Below are positions 17,569 to 26,871 of a stretch of 64,000 nucleotides of DNA, one piece after another (positions within the stretch are counted from its first letter, which is position 1; each line of letters opens with the position of its first letter). Made by a program: the position numbers and the translations under genes. Source of the stretch: Waddlia chondrophila WSU 86-1044 (lineage in GTDB: Bacteria > Chlamydiota > Chlamydiia > Chlamydiales > CAMCWV01); the NCBI GenBank assembly GCA_945882915.1, contig CAMCWV010000001.1:62001-126000 (forward strand), read 5' to 3'. Below the pieces are notes generated by a model, which had not been told where the DNA came from, searched no databases, and was given only the letters and a program-made list of their open reading frames with translations.

Positions 17569-18510
17569 ATGTCTTTTTTATCCCCCAACAAACTATCTGC
17601 TTTACTTATTACGCTTTGTACTTTTGTTACTATTCTAAGCGGATGTGCTAAAGAAACAGTCGCTACTACAAAGCCAAAAGACTCTGTCCTTGTAAGTATC
17701 GCCCCGCAAAAATTTCTGGTAGAAAAAATTGCCGGCAACACCCTTGAAGTGTACCTTCTTGTTCCTCCAGGTGTTAGCCCTCACTCCTTTGAACCTACTC
17801 CTAAGCAAATTCTAAAGACAATAGATGCCGGTGTTTGGTTTCGGATAGGCGAATCGTTTGAACCTCGCGTCCTAAGGGTTCTTAAAAATCACAATCCCGG
17901 ACTTGTCATTATCGATACCCGTCAAGGGATCGACCTCATGGTCTCGTCCCATTCTCATGCACATGACGAACATTGTGATCATGACCATCATCATCACGAT
18001 CATGCCAGTGCACATGCTGACGAGCTCGACTCTCACATTTGGCTCAGCCCTAAGCTCACAAAAACACAAGCCGAGACAATCACTACTGCACTAAGCGCCT
18101 ACAAACCTGAGCACCAAGAGCTCTACAAAGAAAATCTCGCCAAGCTCCTACAAGAACTCGACACCCTCGACACTGAGATCACAGCCATTTTAGCACATAC
18201 AGAAAACCGCACATTCATCACTCCCCACCCGGCCTTTGCCTATTTTTGCAGAGACTACGGACTCAAAGAACTTTCGCTTGAAATTTCTGGTAAAGAGATT
18301 GGCCCTCAACAGCTGACCCACCTTCTTAAAGAATGTCGCGCAGAAAAAGTCTCTTGCGCTCTACTTTTGCAGCCCTATAATAACAAGGGGACACAGCGCA
18401 TTGCACACGAATTAAACGCTCGGACAACTATGGTCGATCCTTATTCTGAGCAGTACTTTGAAACGTTAAAAGCCATTGCTATTCACATCGCTACAGACAC
18501 TTCCAGTTAA
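17569..18510 (+). CDS. znuA: Metal ABC transporter substrate-binding lipoprotein (ZnuA/TroA-like)
   Basis: 313 residues. The signal peptide ends in lipobox ILSGC with Cys26, so it is anchored to the inner membrane facing the periplasm. It captures Zn2+ or Mn2+ for the permease encoded downstream. Metal ligands are visible as His72 (SPHSFEP), His156 (DSHIWLSP), the histidine in TPHPAFAYF and the aspartate in DPYSEQY. A histidine-rich loop at residues 128-149 (HDHHHHDH) is typical of zinc-specific ZnuA. It heads a three-gene operon; the ATPase begins one base after its stop. Confidence 0.93.
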   Translation: MSFLSPNKLSALLITLCTFVTILSGCAKETVATTKPKDSVLVSIAPQKFLVEKIAGNTLEVYLLVPPGVSPHSFEPTPKQILKTIDAGVWFRIGESFEPRVLRVLKNHNPGLVIIDTRQGIDLMVSSHSHAHDEHCDHDHHHHDHASAHADELDSHIWLSPKLTKTQAETITTALSAYKPEHQELYKENLAKLLQELDTLDTEITAILAHTENRTFITPHPAFAYFCRDYGLKELSLEISGKEIGPQQLTHLLKECRAEKVSCALLLQPYNNKGTQRIAHELNARTTMVDPYSEQYFETLKAIAIHIATDTSS

Positions 18511-18511
18511 A

Positions 18512-19252
18512 ATGGCCCACGCTATTCAGATAGAAAACCTCTCCTTCTCTTATCGCGAAGTTCCTATTCTTCGAGATATTTCGCTAACTGTAAATAGCGG
18601 TGAGTGTATTGGCCTTATTGGCCCTAATGGCGGTGGCAAGACAACCCTCTTTAAACTCCTTATGGGGTTTCTTAAACCAGATGCAGGAAGCCTGACCCTC
18701 TTTGGAAAGGCTCCCACAGAGGCAAGACATAACATCGGCTATGTCCCCCAAAACCTTCGCTATGACCCACACTTCCCTATCTCTGTTCTAGAACTTGTTC
18801 TTATGGGGCTTGTTGGGAAGCTTCCTTGGCACGGGCAGTATTCGGCTGCAGACAAAGAGTCTGCACGCGCAGTTATCGACCGTGTTAGCCTTACAGAGCA
18901 TGCTCACAAAGCAATTGGTTCCCTTTCTGGAGGGCAACTTCAGCGCGCTCTGATTGCTAGAGCTTTAGTGACAGCACCTAAACTCCTTTTATTAGACGAA
19001 CCCACAGCAAGCGTTGACCCAAAAGCTGAAGTGGAAATTTACGAGATTTTAGCAGGACTAAAAAAGACCATGACCATTCTCATGGTCACACACCATCTCA
19101 AAGTTGTTATGCATCTTCTTGATAGGGTTGTTTGCGTACAGACAGATATCTCTAGCCTGAACCCGGCACAAGTTTGCGAGCACCTTGCAATCGGCCTCTA
19201 TCACGGGCCGCTTCAAACAACCGCCTTCCAATCCAAAGGAAAGTTGTTATGA
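18512..19252 (+). CDS. znuC: Metal ABC transporter ATP-binding protein
   Basis: 246 residues starting MAHAIQIENLSF; an upstream in-frame ATG at 18476 lies inside znuA and is not preferred. Walker A is GPNGGGKTT (residues 37-45), the signature LSGGQLQRALIARAL and Walker B LLLLDEPTASVDP. It energises zinc or manganese import in the cytoplasm. It overlaps the permease gene by the ATGA at 19249-19252, giving tight translational coupling. Confidence 0.93.
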   Translation: MAHAIQIENLSFSYREVPILRDISLTVNSGECIGLIGPNGGGKTTLFKLLMGFLKPDAGSLTLFGKAPTEARHNIGYVPQNLRYDPHFPISVLELVLMGLVGKLPWHGQYSAADKESARAVIDRVSLTEHAHKAIGSLSGGQLQRALIARALVTAPKLLLLDEPTASVDPKAEVEIYEILAGLKKTMTILMVTHHLKVVMHLLDRVVCVQTDISSLNPAQVCEHLAIGLYHGPLQTTAFQSKGKLL

Positions 19253-20079
19253 GCTCCTTTTTAACCTCAATGCAAACCAATCCCTTTTTGATCACTGCTT
19301 TCATTGCAAGCATTGCCGCCTCAATTACTGGCGGCGTGATGGGTTCATACGTTGTTGTGAAGAGGATTGCATTTATTAGCGGGAGCATTTCACATGCCGT
19401 TTTAAGCGGGATGGGGATCTGTCTTTGGCTTAATCGAAGTCATGGGGTCTCGTGGATAACCCCTACACATGGAGCCTTAGTCGCGGCTGTTGTCTCTGCG
19501 CTACTGATTGGGTGGATTCACCTCCGCTTTAGGCAGCGGGAAGACTCTGTGATTGCTGCGCTTTGGTCTGTGGGGATGGCTGTGGGGGTGCTGTTCATCT
19601 CCCAAACGCGTGGCAATAACGGCGATCTTGGGGATCTTCTTGTAGGGAATATCTTGCTTGTAAGTCCCAGTGATCTCGTGATGCTTTGGGTTTTAGACGC
19701 CTTGCTCTTAGTTGCTGTTCTGCTGCTACACAAAAAGCTTCTTGCTATTTGCTTTGATGAAGAACAGGCGCGGCTACAAGGGCTTCCTGTCAATGCCCTC
19801 TACCTGTTGCTGCTCACCTTCATCGCTATATCTGTTGTTCTGCTCATCCAAGTTGTAGGGGTTATTCTCGTCCTCACAATGCTCACACTCCCCCCAACGA
19901 TTGCCAACCTATTCACTCGGCGCCTATCAATGATGATGGTCATTGCTGTAATGCTCAACATCGCCTTCTGTTTTTCAGGCATCATAGCCGCCCACGAGCT
20001 CAACTGGCCCATCGGCGCCACCATCGCCCTCATCACAGGCCTCGTCTACATGACTACCCTCCTCATCAAAAAGAAATAA
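19249..20079 (+). CDS. znuB: Metal ABC transporter permease
   Basis: 276 residues, about eight membrane helices, ABC-3 family. It begins MSSFLTSMQTNPFLITAFIA and carries GSYVVVKRIAFISGSISHAV, the conserved early loop of ZnuB/MntB proteins, and LTMLTLPPTIANL near the C-terminal half. The start at 19249 is chosen because it overlaps the ATPase stop (ATGA) and follows AAAGGAAAG. In C. trachomatis, as I recall, the equivalent permease is followed directly by obg; here a 6-kb RHS cassette intervenes. Confidence 0.92.
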   Translation: MSSFLTSMQTNPFLITAFIASIAASITGGVMGSYVVVKRIAFISGSISHAVLSGMGICLWLNRSHGVSWITPTHGALVAAVVSALLIGWIHLRFRQREDSVIAALWSVGMAVGVLFISQTRGNNGDLGDLLVGNILLVSPSDLVMLWVLDALLLVAVLLLHKKLLAICFDEEQARLQGLPVNALYLLLLTFIAISVVLLIQVVGVILVLTMLTLPPTIANLFTRRLSMMMVIAVMLNIAFCFSGIIAAHELNWPIGATIALITGLVYMTTLLIKKK

Positions 20080-20112
20080 CTATAATGGACCCTATACCGT
20101 TCGTTGAAGGCA

Positions 20113-20143
20113 TATACTCCTCTTAGCTAAAAAGGGGAGTATA
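20113..20143. repeat. Family A miniature copy (arms only)
   Basis: TATACTCCTCTTAGC joined directly to AAAAAGGGGAGTATA: both terminal arms with the whole middle deleted. It directly abuts the full copy beginning at 20142. Confidence 0.8.
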
Positions 20144-20305
20144 TACTCCCCGTAGCTGAAAATGGGAATTTGGACTAGCGCGAAAGCTCCCGCGGCTGAA
20201 CGATCGTAAGTGCCTTAGTATTAGAAATACAAAGGGCACTTGCGATCGTTCAGCCCCGGGGCTTTGGCGCCGTCCAAGTTCCCATTTTCAGCTACGAGGA
20301 GTATA
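20142..20305. mobile_element. Family A palindromic MITE-like element, full copy
   Basis: 164 bases, same orientation as the 9797 copy (CTAGCGCGAAAG arm first), nearly identical to the copies at 52634 and 59063 including the centre TTAGTATTAGAAATACAAAG. It lies between the convergent znuB and lipoprotein genes. The remaining 98 bases to 20403 show no feature. Confidence 0.9.
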
Positions 20306-20403
20306 TAAGACAGATCCCAAGGCGGACCAAAAAGTAACGTTGTCGAAAGAATTTGACCAGGTACTCTCGATGAGTGAGGTGGTTGGCTTGTTGAGAAGTT
20401 ACC

Positions 20404-20946
20404 TCAATGGTCTTGCAGAGCCTGTATAGCTTCTTCATATGACTCTTCAAATTCACTTTTAATAGATGGAACGTCCGTCGTGAGTAATTTTTTATAAATC
20501 AATCTGCCATTAGCAATGCCTGCAATACCTATATAAGGATCATCAAGTCCCTGGTCCCTTGAGTTAATCATAAACAATGAGATGTCGATATCCTTAATTT
20601 CAAACAATTGATTCTGCAAATATGGCTTAATAACTTTATCTGCATTAACAAGCGCTAAAAATTCTTGAGCTGAATATACGAGTATTTTACGAATATCTTC
20701 TCTTGAAAGAGGCCCTTGAATTTGAAAATCCAATCCCAACTCTTTTACTACACCTCTCGGCATAGATATCGCAATGCCAACAACCTGCATATGATACTTC
20801 TGCTCAAGTGAGCCAGCAATCTTATTTAATAAGTCACTTACACTCAGCTCGTTTTTTGGAATTTTACTATTTGCATCTTGCCTCATGGTACAGCTCACCA
20901 GAAAGACAACCGTTAAATAAAGACAAAAATAAATATTTTTTTTCAC
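20404..20946 (-). CDS. Small lipoprotein overlapping the RHS gene (candidate partner or immunity protein)
   Basis: 180 residues. The signal peptide MKKNIYFCLYLTVVFLVSC ends in a lipobox with Cys19. The mature part is mixed alpha/beta with no family I recognise (GIAISMPRGVVKELGLDFQI; DISLFMINSRDQGLDDPYIG). Its start overlaps the end of the RHS-DUF687 gene by four bases, so it is translated from the same mRNA. In polymorphic toxin loci the gene directly downstream of the toxin tip is usually its immunity protein. That role is an inference from position only; an accessory chaperone or envelope anchor is equally possible. Confidence 0.75.
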   Translation of the reverse strand: MKKNIYFCLYLTVVFLVSCTMRQDANSKIPKNELSVSDLLNKIAGSLEQKYHMQVVGIAISMPRGVVKELGLDFQIQGPLSREDIRKILVYSAQEFLALVNADKVIKPYLQNQLFEIKDIDISLFMINSRDQGLDDPYIGIAGIANGRLIYKKLLTTDVPSIKSEFEESYEEAIQALQDH

Positions 20947-23900
20947 ACCCTTCTTCCATTACTTCTCTTATAGGTATCTATTCGATTAAAGAGCTCTATT
21001 TGATATGTTGGACTAGTAAAACTGTGGTCAAAAAGCGAAGCACTTGAATGCGATTCGAGCTCGACTATAGTTCCTTTAGCTCTTTCACCTCCAATCCAGT
21101 CAAGACGCGGAATGGGGTCGCGACAAGCTCTTGCCCTGTAGTGAACAACCTTACTGCAGCTTTCACTGTATACGTAACCTCCGGATGCTATAGCAACCAC
21201 CAATATTCTGTCTCGAAGCGCAGGCGGATAGTCTAGCAAAGCATTCCTAACATGAATAGCCCCTTGGCTATGGCAGACCATTAAAAATTGGGCATCCCCA
21301 GAATTCCTTTCAAAAAAGCCATTCCACATCTTGTGTAATTGCTGAACGGGATCTGTGGCAATGTAGTTAAGACCCATTCTGCATTCTTTTAAATCTACTA
21401 TCTTTCCATGAGTAGCATTATAGACCGCATGCACGTTATATCCGCCTGCAAGCCTAGAGATGTATAGCGCACTTGCTTTCGCTTCTTCAAAAGAATTACC
21501 TGTCCCATTGATAAACCCTATTTCCATATCAGGCAATTCCAGCAAGTGTTGATCGCTTAAATCGTATATTCTTGAACGCTCATAGTAGGGATGAAAATCG
21601 TCATAAAAATGCTGAGTTGCCCAAAATTCTTCTTCCGATTTGTAATTAGAATAAAACTCCTCAAAGCGGTCACAGTAAGTAATTTTAGGAAGGCTTGAAC
21701 CTGTTGTTTGCCAAATATCTCCGCCGCGTTTGCAAGTTCGATGCTTTTCACAGTAGCAATGAGTCTCCACTTCCCCATAGAAATATTCTTCGAATTTGTT
21801 TTGGGCATTAGACTCTGTTGTAAGGCCAAAGCGATCTAAATGGCTTAAGGGATTATTGTGAAGGTAAGCATAAAGATTAGGTCCATCAATAAAGCCTGCA
21901 GGATCTTGGCTAATCCATCTCCCTATACTTGGATCGAAAAAACGAAATCCAAAAAGAACAAGACCCGATTTTTGATCAATACGCTTTTCTGCAAATCTCC
22001 ATGGGTTGCCTACCGGAGAGACTTTTTCTATTTCACCATAAGAATTCCGAACGGTTTCTTCTCCAAAAGCTGTGTATTGATAACTCTCGACCAACTGGCG
22101 ACTTTGAGGGTCAATCAGGCTAATTACATTGCCTGCGATGTCATGAAGGGGAACAAAGATTTCGCCTTTGATTTCAAAGGCAACACTTGTAACAGCTATT
22201 TCATCTCCATGTAACCCTGGGATTTTGAGGGTTTCAATATTTCCAGCTTCTGTGAGCGTGCCGATCTCTTGATTGCCTAAGTAGAGATAACGAGCAGTGG
22301 AAAGAGTTTTCTTGTTTTTACCTTTGGCATCCAAATGCTTTTCAATCAATAGTCTGCCAAAAGGATCATAGGAAAAAGTCAGCGTAGTTTTATCCGCCTT
22401 TTCTATAGAAATGAGCTGGGAAAGGGCATCACTTTCAAATCGAGTCTCCTCACCTTCAAGAACCTTTTTTAAAAGATTCCCTTGAGGATCATACGAAAAC
22501 TCTGAGTTCGAATAAGAAGTTAATTGATTAATGGCATTATAAATCAGCTCATTATTATCCGATTTAATACGATTGTCTAAAGAATCATAAAGATAGGCCT
22601 TACTGATCTCTTTTTTTTCTGAAGTGAGTTGTGAAAGCGCATTGTAAATATACTTCTCTTGCTTATCGCTGCCTTTCACCTCCAATAAACGCCCTAATGC
22701 ATCGCGAACATATTGTTCGCTAAAAAAATCATTTTTGCTCGAAATTTTCTGCCCACTAAGATCATACGTATATTCTTTGCATCCTGCATAACCTACACAG
22801 GTTTCCTTTTGCAATTTACCCTGGCTATCATACTGGTCATAAGTGTGCGTATAAAGGACTTCCCCTTGTGCAGAAATTCTCTTGACTTCACGACCAAAAA
22901 CAGCGTCATAACGGTAAGAGATTTTAGAGTTATCCGGAAGGATCAGCTCTTTAAGACGTCCTTTTTTGTCATAAGAATATTGTAAGGTATACGTGCCCTC
23001 TCCATCTTTAATAACTTCTCTAGTCACCTGATCAAAGGCATTATAAGCTCTCTGGATAGCCTTACCACCTAGAGAAGAGGCGGATAGAACGTTACCTCTG
23101 CGGTCATGGAAATAGATATTCAAAACCTGCAGTTCTTTTCTACTATTCTGCGCTTCAACTTTATGAAGTTTTCCTTCCTTATTGTAGGTGTAGGTAATGG
23201 GTATCGCAATTCCGGAAATGCTTTTACTGGTCATCTTTCCCAAAGCATTATAGGTATAGCGGGTTCGCTTTTCTAAAGAGGAATCTGCAGCCTCTACCTC
23301 CTCTTCTAAGCGCCCCAGCGGGCCATAACTCCAGCTTGTTTTCTGAAAACCAACAAGCCTCCCCTCCATAATCTGATCGTGAATTTCACAAGACTTGTTA
23401 CCCAGCGGGTCATAAAAAGTCCTTTGAGAGGATAAAAGTGCGCCCAGTGAATCTTTTTTTATAATAGAATGAACTCTATTCAAAGCATCGAATTCAATTT
23501 CCGTTTGAACCCCAATAGGATTCACAAGCGTTTTCTTAAGAACCACTTGGCCTAAACTATTCGAATAGGAATTGTCGATGATAATTTTTGTTTCTTGTTC
23601 GGAACCATCTAAATAACGAACGGGCTCTCCTTCAGAGTTATAGAAAATTTTGACTAATGAAATTTTATTGCCATCTTCAACAGTAAATTCTTCAGTGCAC
23701 TTGCCTTGTGAGTTGTAGGAGAAAAACTTCTTTAGTAAAATAGTGCCCTGGGCATTTTCTATTCTTTTTTCTATCACATTTCCTGATAGATCATACTCAT
23801 AACATTCTAAGGCATAGTCTTGTGGCCCACTATCAAACCAGATTTTCTTTTGATGTATTCTTCCAAAAGAATCATAAAAAAGCTCTGTACGGCGCACTTC

Positions 23901-26525
23901 CGGGTCTTTCTCGTCTTTCCCGCTAGAATGCTCAATAAAAGAGGCTAACCTTCCAACTGAATCAAAAGTATAGCTCTTTACATGCTCTCCTTCTTTTTCA
24001 TAAGTACATCGGAAGCCATTGTATTGACGGAATCTGTTCATTAAAAAAGAAGAAACCCCTGTTTCGCTAGCAGTGGAAATTTCTTCGTAAATAGATCTTC
24101 CTAAATAGTCATATTCATAGACCGTGATAATTTGATCACGGGTCAAAAATCGATGTAAACTACCTTCCGCATCATATTTAAACAGCTCAAAGGAGCCATC
24201 TGGGTAATTAATTTTCGTGGGGCTCCCACGCAAATTATATTTTTTTTCAACAACACTTCCTTTAGGATCTTCAGCCCTTAAAACATTCCCAAAAAGATCG
24301 TAGGTATAGCTAAAAGTAGGGCAGCTGAGTTGGTTGTTTTGATCTAATACTTTTGGATGAATAACCTTTGTCAATCGATTAAAAGCATCATATTCATAAT
24401 ATGTAGAATTTCCAAAACGGTCTGTTGAACAGATTTTCCTATCGAAAGCGTCATAGGTATTGTCGACTGTAAATTGACCTTCAGCGGTTATCTCTTTAAT
24501 TTCAATGGGTTGATTGTGAAAGTTAAAAGTGGTGGTGATGAGCCTACCGTCTTGTGGAATTGAGGTGGAAATCTGATTGCCGATCCCATCGTAATCAAAA
24601 CGCATCTCTCTACCAACAGCATCTACTTGTGTAACAACTTGCCCAACGCTGCTATATGCCCTTCTCTCTGTAAAGGCATACACGCCATTAGCATCATAGG
24701 TAACGCAAGAAAGAAGATTAGATTGGCTATCATAAGTATTGATAGTTTTTTTGATCAAAACCTCTTGCCCCTTTTTGAGGTCTACGGCTTTTTCTTCAAT
24801 ACTTTCAGGTAAGCCGACTCCAGGAAGGCTGTCTTTTGGGTTAATTTCTTTAATATGTCTTTCTGTAAGACCCCAACCGTAGAGCTTGGACTCTTGTTCA
24901 TTACCCCCATCGTCTTCAATAATTTTAATGCAAACGCCATCTTCGTTGTAAGCCTGAAAAGTTCTTTTTTTGATCCCTCCTTTGTCGGAAATCAGTTTTT
25001 TAATGAGAAAATTTGTTCCTGGTCTATAGACATAAATTGTTTGATTCCCCTTGCAATCACCTATTTTTGTTAGCAAATTAAACCCATCTGCTGAGTACCC
25101 AAAAGTTTTAGCATTGCATTCTTCCGCGTCAGGATTAAGCAATTTGCCATCAGAGGAAATCTGCAGTAACACCTCTTTTTTTCCGGTTAAATTCCCATAC
25201 AGTTTTTCTTTAATGACATTGCCTGCTTTATCATATTCGAAGGAGCGATAGGAATGAATTTGCCCCCCCCCATCTCCAATCGTTTTTGCCAGTAACAACC
25301 CGGCCTCTGATTTTAATTTTCCCCAAAATTTCTGTTCAATACGATAAAGCCCATTTTGGTCGTCATACCGTTCAATAGCTGTTAACTGAAAGCGCTTGTC
25401 ATAGACATATCTTATTTTAACGCCCCTAGCATTAAAGACATCCGTATAGCCATCTCCATAGGTAAAAGAATGTACAATTTCAGCTTTGCCTGAATCTGAA
25501 TTTGGGCCTTTTAGAGCTTTGACTTTGCCATCTTTGTAGTCGACTTCAACGAAGCGCCCCTCTGGAAGCATCTTTTTTATCAAAGCCTTATTGTATTCAT
25601 AAGAAACAGGTAGGCAATGAGAGCCCTCAACTTGGATAAGCTGGTACATTCCATTATCTAGCGTAAAATGATAAACCAGTTTTCGAACATCACTTGTTGC
25701 AATATGCACTTGGCATCCGGTCTTATGGAACACGTAATCCAAGCGAATCCAGGAAAAGGTCTTTGTTAAAGCCTTATTTTTCACTTCAACTGAAATAAGG
25801 TGCATCTCTGCATCGTAGGAAAAAAAGAGGCGGTTGCCACTAGGCAAGATTTCTTGGCTTAAGAGAAAATAATCCGGCTCTAGCATTTGGCTGGCCATTA
25901 ATGGAGTTAATTCCTCTCCAAGTAATAGTGAGGGCAAACATTGCACTTTTTGATAAATTCTCTTTGTCCCATCGCCTAAGACCAACTCACATGTTTCCCC
26001 TTTGCAATGAAGAAGGTTGCTTTGGTGATTAGTCTGGCCGTTAATGTCTCTGGCATAGGTGTTGACCATGCCCACAGCATCGCTTAAGACATCGATCTTG
26101 AGCGGATCTTTAGTGATCCCATTGGAGTTTCTCCACCCACTATATGGGAGAATTCCACCTGAACGTTCTCCCGCAAAAGCGGCAGTCCATTCAAATCTAT
26201 CCTTGCCTACAGAGCATGATTTTCCCGAAGGATCCTTGCCAATTACAAGGAATCTTTGGGGAAGTATTCTCCAGTTACCTGCCTGAACCGCTGTAATGGC
26301 GTCTTTTGTACTATAGAAACGCTGTAAAACCAAGGCATCAGGCCCTGTAATTACTAAATCTGTAGCAGCCTCGCAATAATCCCCATTAATGACATTCACA
26401 CTATTTTGAACAAAGGCGTCAGGATCAGATTCAGTAGCCACAAGTTGTGCTTGATGCGCAGAAAGAGCTGGTAAATATAGCCACAAAGTAAAAAAAAGGA
26501 AAAGCCAACGGCGAGAAATAGTCAT
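20943..26525 (-). CDS. Giant secreted YD-repeat (RHS) protein with C-terminal DUF687 alpha/beta-hydrolase-like domain
   Basis: 1860 residues. A signal peptide ends near residue 23 (LPALSAHQ). Residues about 40-120 form a conserved RHS N-terminal region (NVINGDYCEAATDLVITGPD). About 230-1530 contain many YD repeats (YDAFNRLTKV, YDLFGNVLRAEDPKG, YDPFGRLLIEKHL), which form the RHS shell. The core ends with WISQDPAGFIDGPNLYAYLH and NNPLSHLDRFGL at residue 1568. The last 292 residues match my memory of chlamydial DUF687: GFINGTGNSFEEA, YNVHAVYNATHG, then CHSQGA with Ser1753 as a lipase-like nucleophile; Asp1803 and His1834 are candidate triad members. Base composition is more AT-rich than that of znu or obg. 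I infer an exported polymorphic toxin or effector with a putative hydrolase tip. Confidence 0.88.
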   Translation of the reverse strand: MTISRRWLFLFFTLWLYLPALSAHQAQLVATESDPDAFVQNSVNVINGDYCEAATDLVITGPDALVLQRFYSTKDAITAVQAGNWRILPQRFLVIGKDPSGKSCSVGKDRFEWTAAFAGERSGGILPYSGWRNSNGITKDPLKIDVLSDAVGMVNTYARDINGQTNHQSNLLHCKGETCELVLGDGTKRIYQKVQCLPSLLLGEELTPLMASQMLEPDYFLLSQEILPSGNRLFFSYDAEMHLISVEVKNKALTKTFSWIRLDYVFHKTGCQVHIATSDVRKLVYHFTLDNGMYQLIQVEGSHCLPVSYEYNKALIKKMLPEGRFVEVDYKDGKVKALKGPNSDSGKAEIVHSFTYGDGYTDVFNARGVKIRYVYDKRFQLTAIERYDDQNGLYRIEQKFWGKLKSEAGLLLAKTIGDGGGQIHSYRSFEYDKAGNVIKEKLYGNLTGKKEVLLQISSDGKLLNPDAEECNAKTFGYSADGFNLLTKIGDCKGNQTIYVYRPGTNFLIKKLISDKGGIKKRTFQAYNEDGVCIKIIEDDGGNEQESKLYGWGLTERHIKEINPKDSLPGVGLPESIEEKAVDLKKGQEVLIKKTINTYDSQSNLLSCVTYDANGVYAFTERRAYSSVGQVVTQVDAVGREMRFDYDGIGNQISTSIPQDGRLITTTFNFHNQPIEIKEITAEGQFTVDNTYDAFDRKICSTDRFGNSTYYEYDAFNRLTKVIHPKVLDQNNQLSCPTFSYTYDLFGNVLRAEDPKGSVVEKKYNLRGSPTKINYPDGSFELFKYDAEGSLHRFLTRDQIITVYEYDYLGRSIYEEISTASETGVSSFLMNRFRQYNGFRCTYEKEGEHVKSYTFDSVGRLASFIEHSSGKDEKDPEVRRTELFYDSFGRIHQKKIWFDSGPQDYALECYEYDLSGNVIEKRIENAQGTILLKKFFSYNSQGKCTEEFTVEDGNKISLVKIFYNSEGEPVRYLDGSEQETKIIIDNSYSNSLGQVVLKKTLVNPIGVQTEIEFDALNRVHSIIKKDSLGALLSSQRTFYDPLGNKSCEIHDQIMEGRLVGFQKTSWSYGPLGRLEEEVEAADSSLEKRTRYTYNALGKMTSKSISGIAIPITYTYNKEGKLHKVEAQNSRKELQVLNIYFHDRRGNVLSASSLGGKAIQRAYNAFDQVTREVIKDGEGTYTLQYSYDKKGRLKELILPDNSKISYRYDAVFGREVKRISAQGEVLYTHTYDQYDSQGKLQKETCVGYAGCKEYTYDLSGQKISSKNDFFSEQYVRDALGRLLEVKGSDKQEKYIYNALSQLTSEKKEISKAYLYDSLDNRIKSDNNELIYNAINQLTSYSNSEFSYDPQGNLLKKVLEGEETRFESDALSQLISIEKADKTTLTFSYDPFGRLLIEKHLDAKGKNKKTLSTARYLYLGNQEIGTLTEAGNIETLKIPGLHGDEIAVTSVAFEIKGEIFVPLHDIAGNVISLIDPQSRQLVESYQYTAFGEETVRNSYGEIEKVSPVGNPWRFAEKRIDQKSGLVLFGFRFFDPSIGRWISQDPAGFIDGPNLYAYLHNNPLSHLDRFGLTTESNAQNKFEEYFYGEVETHCYCEKHRTCKRGGDIWQTTGSSLPKITYCDRFEEFYSNYKSEEEFWATQHFYDDFHPYYERSRIYDLSDQHLLELPDMEIGFINGTGNSFEEAKASALYISRLAGGYNVHAVYNATHGKIVDLKECRMGLNYIATDPVQQLHKMWNGFFERNSGDAQFLMVCHSQGAIHVRNALLDYPPALRDRILVVAIASGGYVYSESCSKVVHYRARACRDPIPRLDWIGGERAKGTIVELESHSSASLFDHSFTSPTYQIELFNRIDTYKRSNGRRV

Positions 26526-26871
26526 ATGAGTTTCCAGATATCTGAGAGAGCTTTCATTAGAAAATTAAAATGATAAGACAAACGACAGTTCATTAATAAC
26601 TCAAACTGTTAAATCAATTATTTTTTTTGAATTGCATAATAAAAAAAGTATTACTGCAACTAAATATCTACTATAGATTGTCAAGGTTATTACAAAATGA
26701 CGGTCTGTGGGGATGATTGTGGGAGCGCTGCTTACCAAGAAGAAATAACAGACGGCCATGCAAAAACAGGCCAAGCAACTTGTCTTTGGAGTGTAACCAG
26801 GCCGTCCCGGCCTGGGACTTAACCTGTTTACCTTCCTAAAAGGGCAATCGTGTGTGTGTGTTTAGATAGGC
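26526..26871. other. Gap between obg and the RHS gene: AT-rich leader and a family D hairpin
   Basis: 26526-26700 is strongly AT-rich and presumably holds the RHS promoter on the minus strand; I cannot define its boxes. At 26797-26815 there is a perfect hairpin CCAGGCCG-TCC-CGGCCTGG preceded by CTTGTCTTTGGAGTGTAA, closely matching 60928-60965. No gene is seen. Confidence 0.6.
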
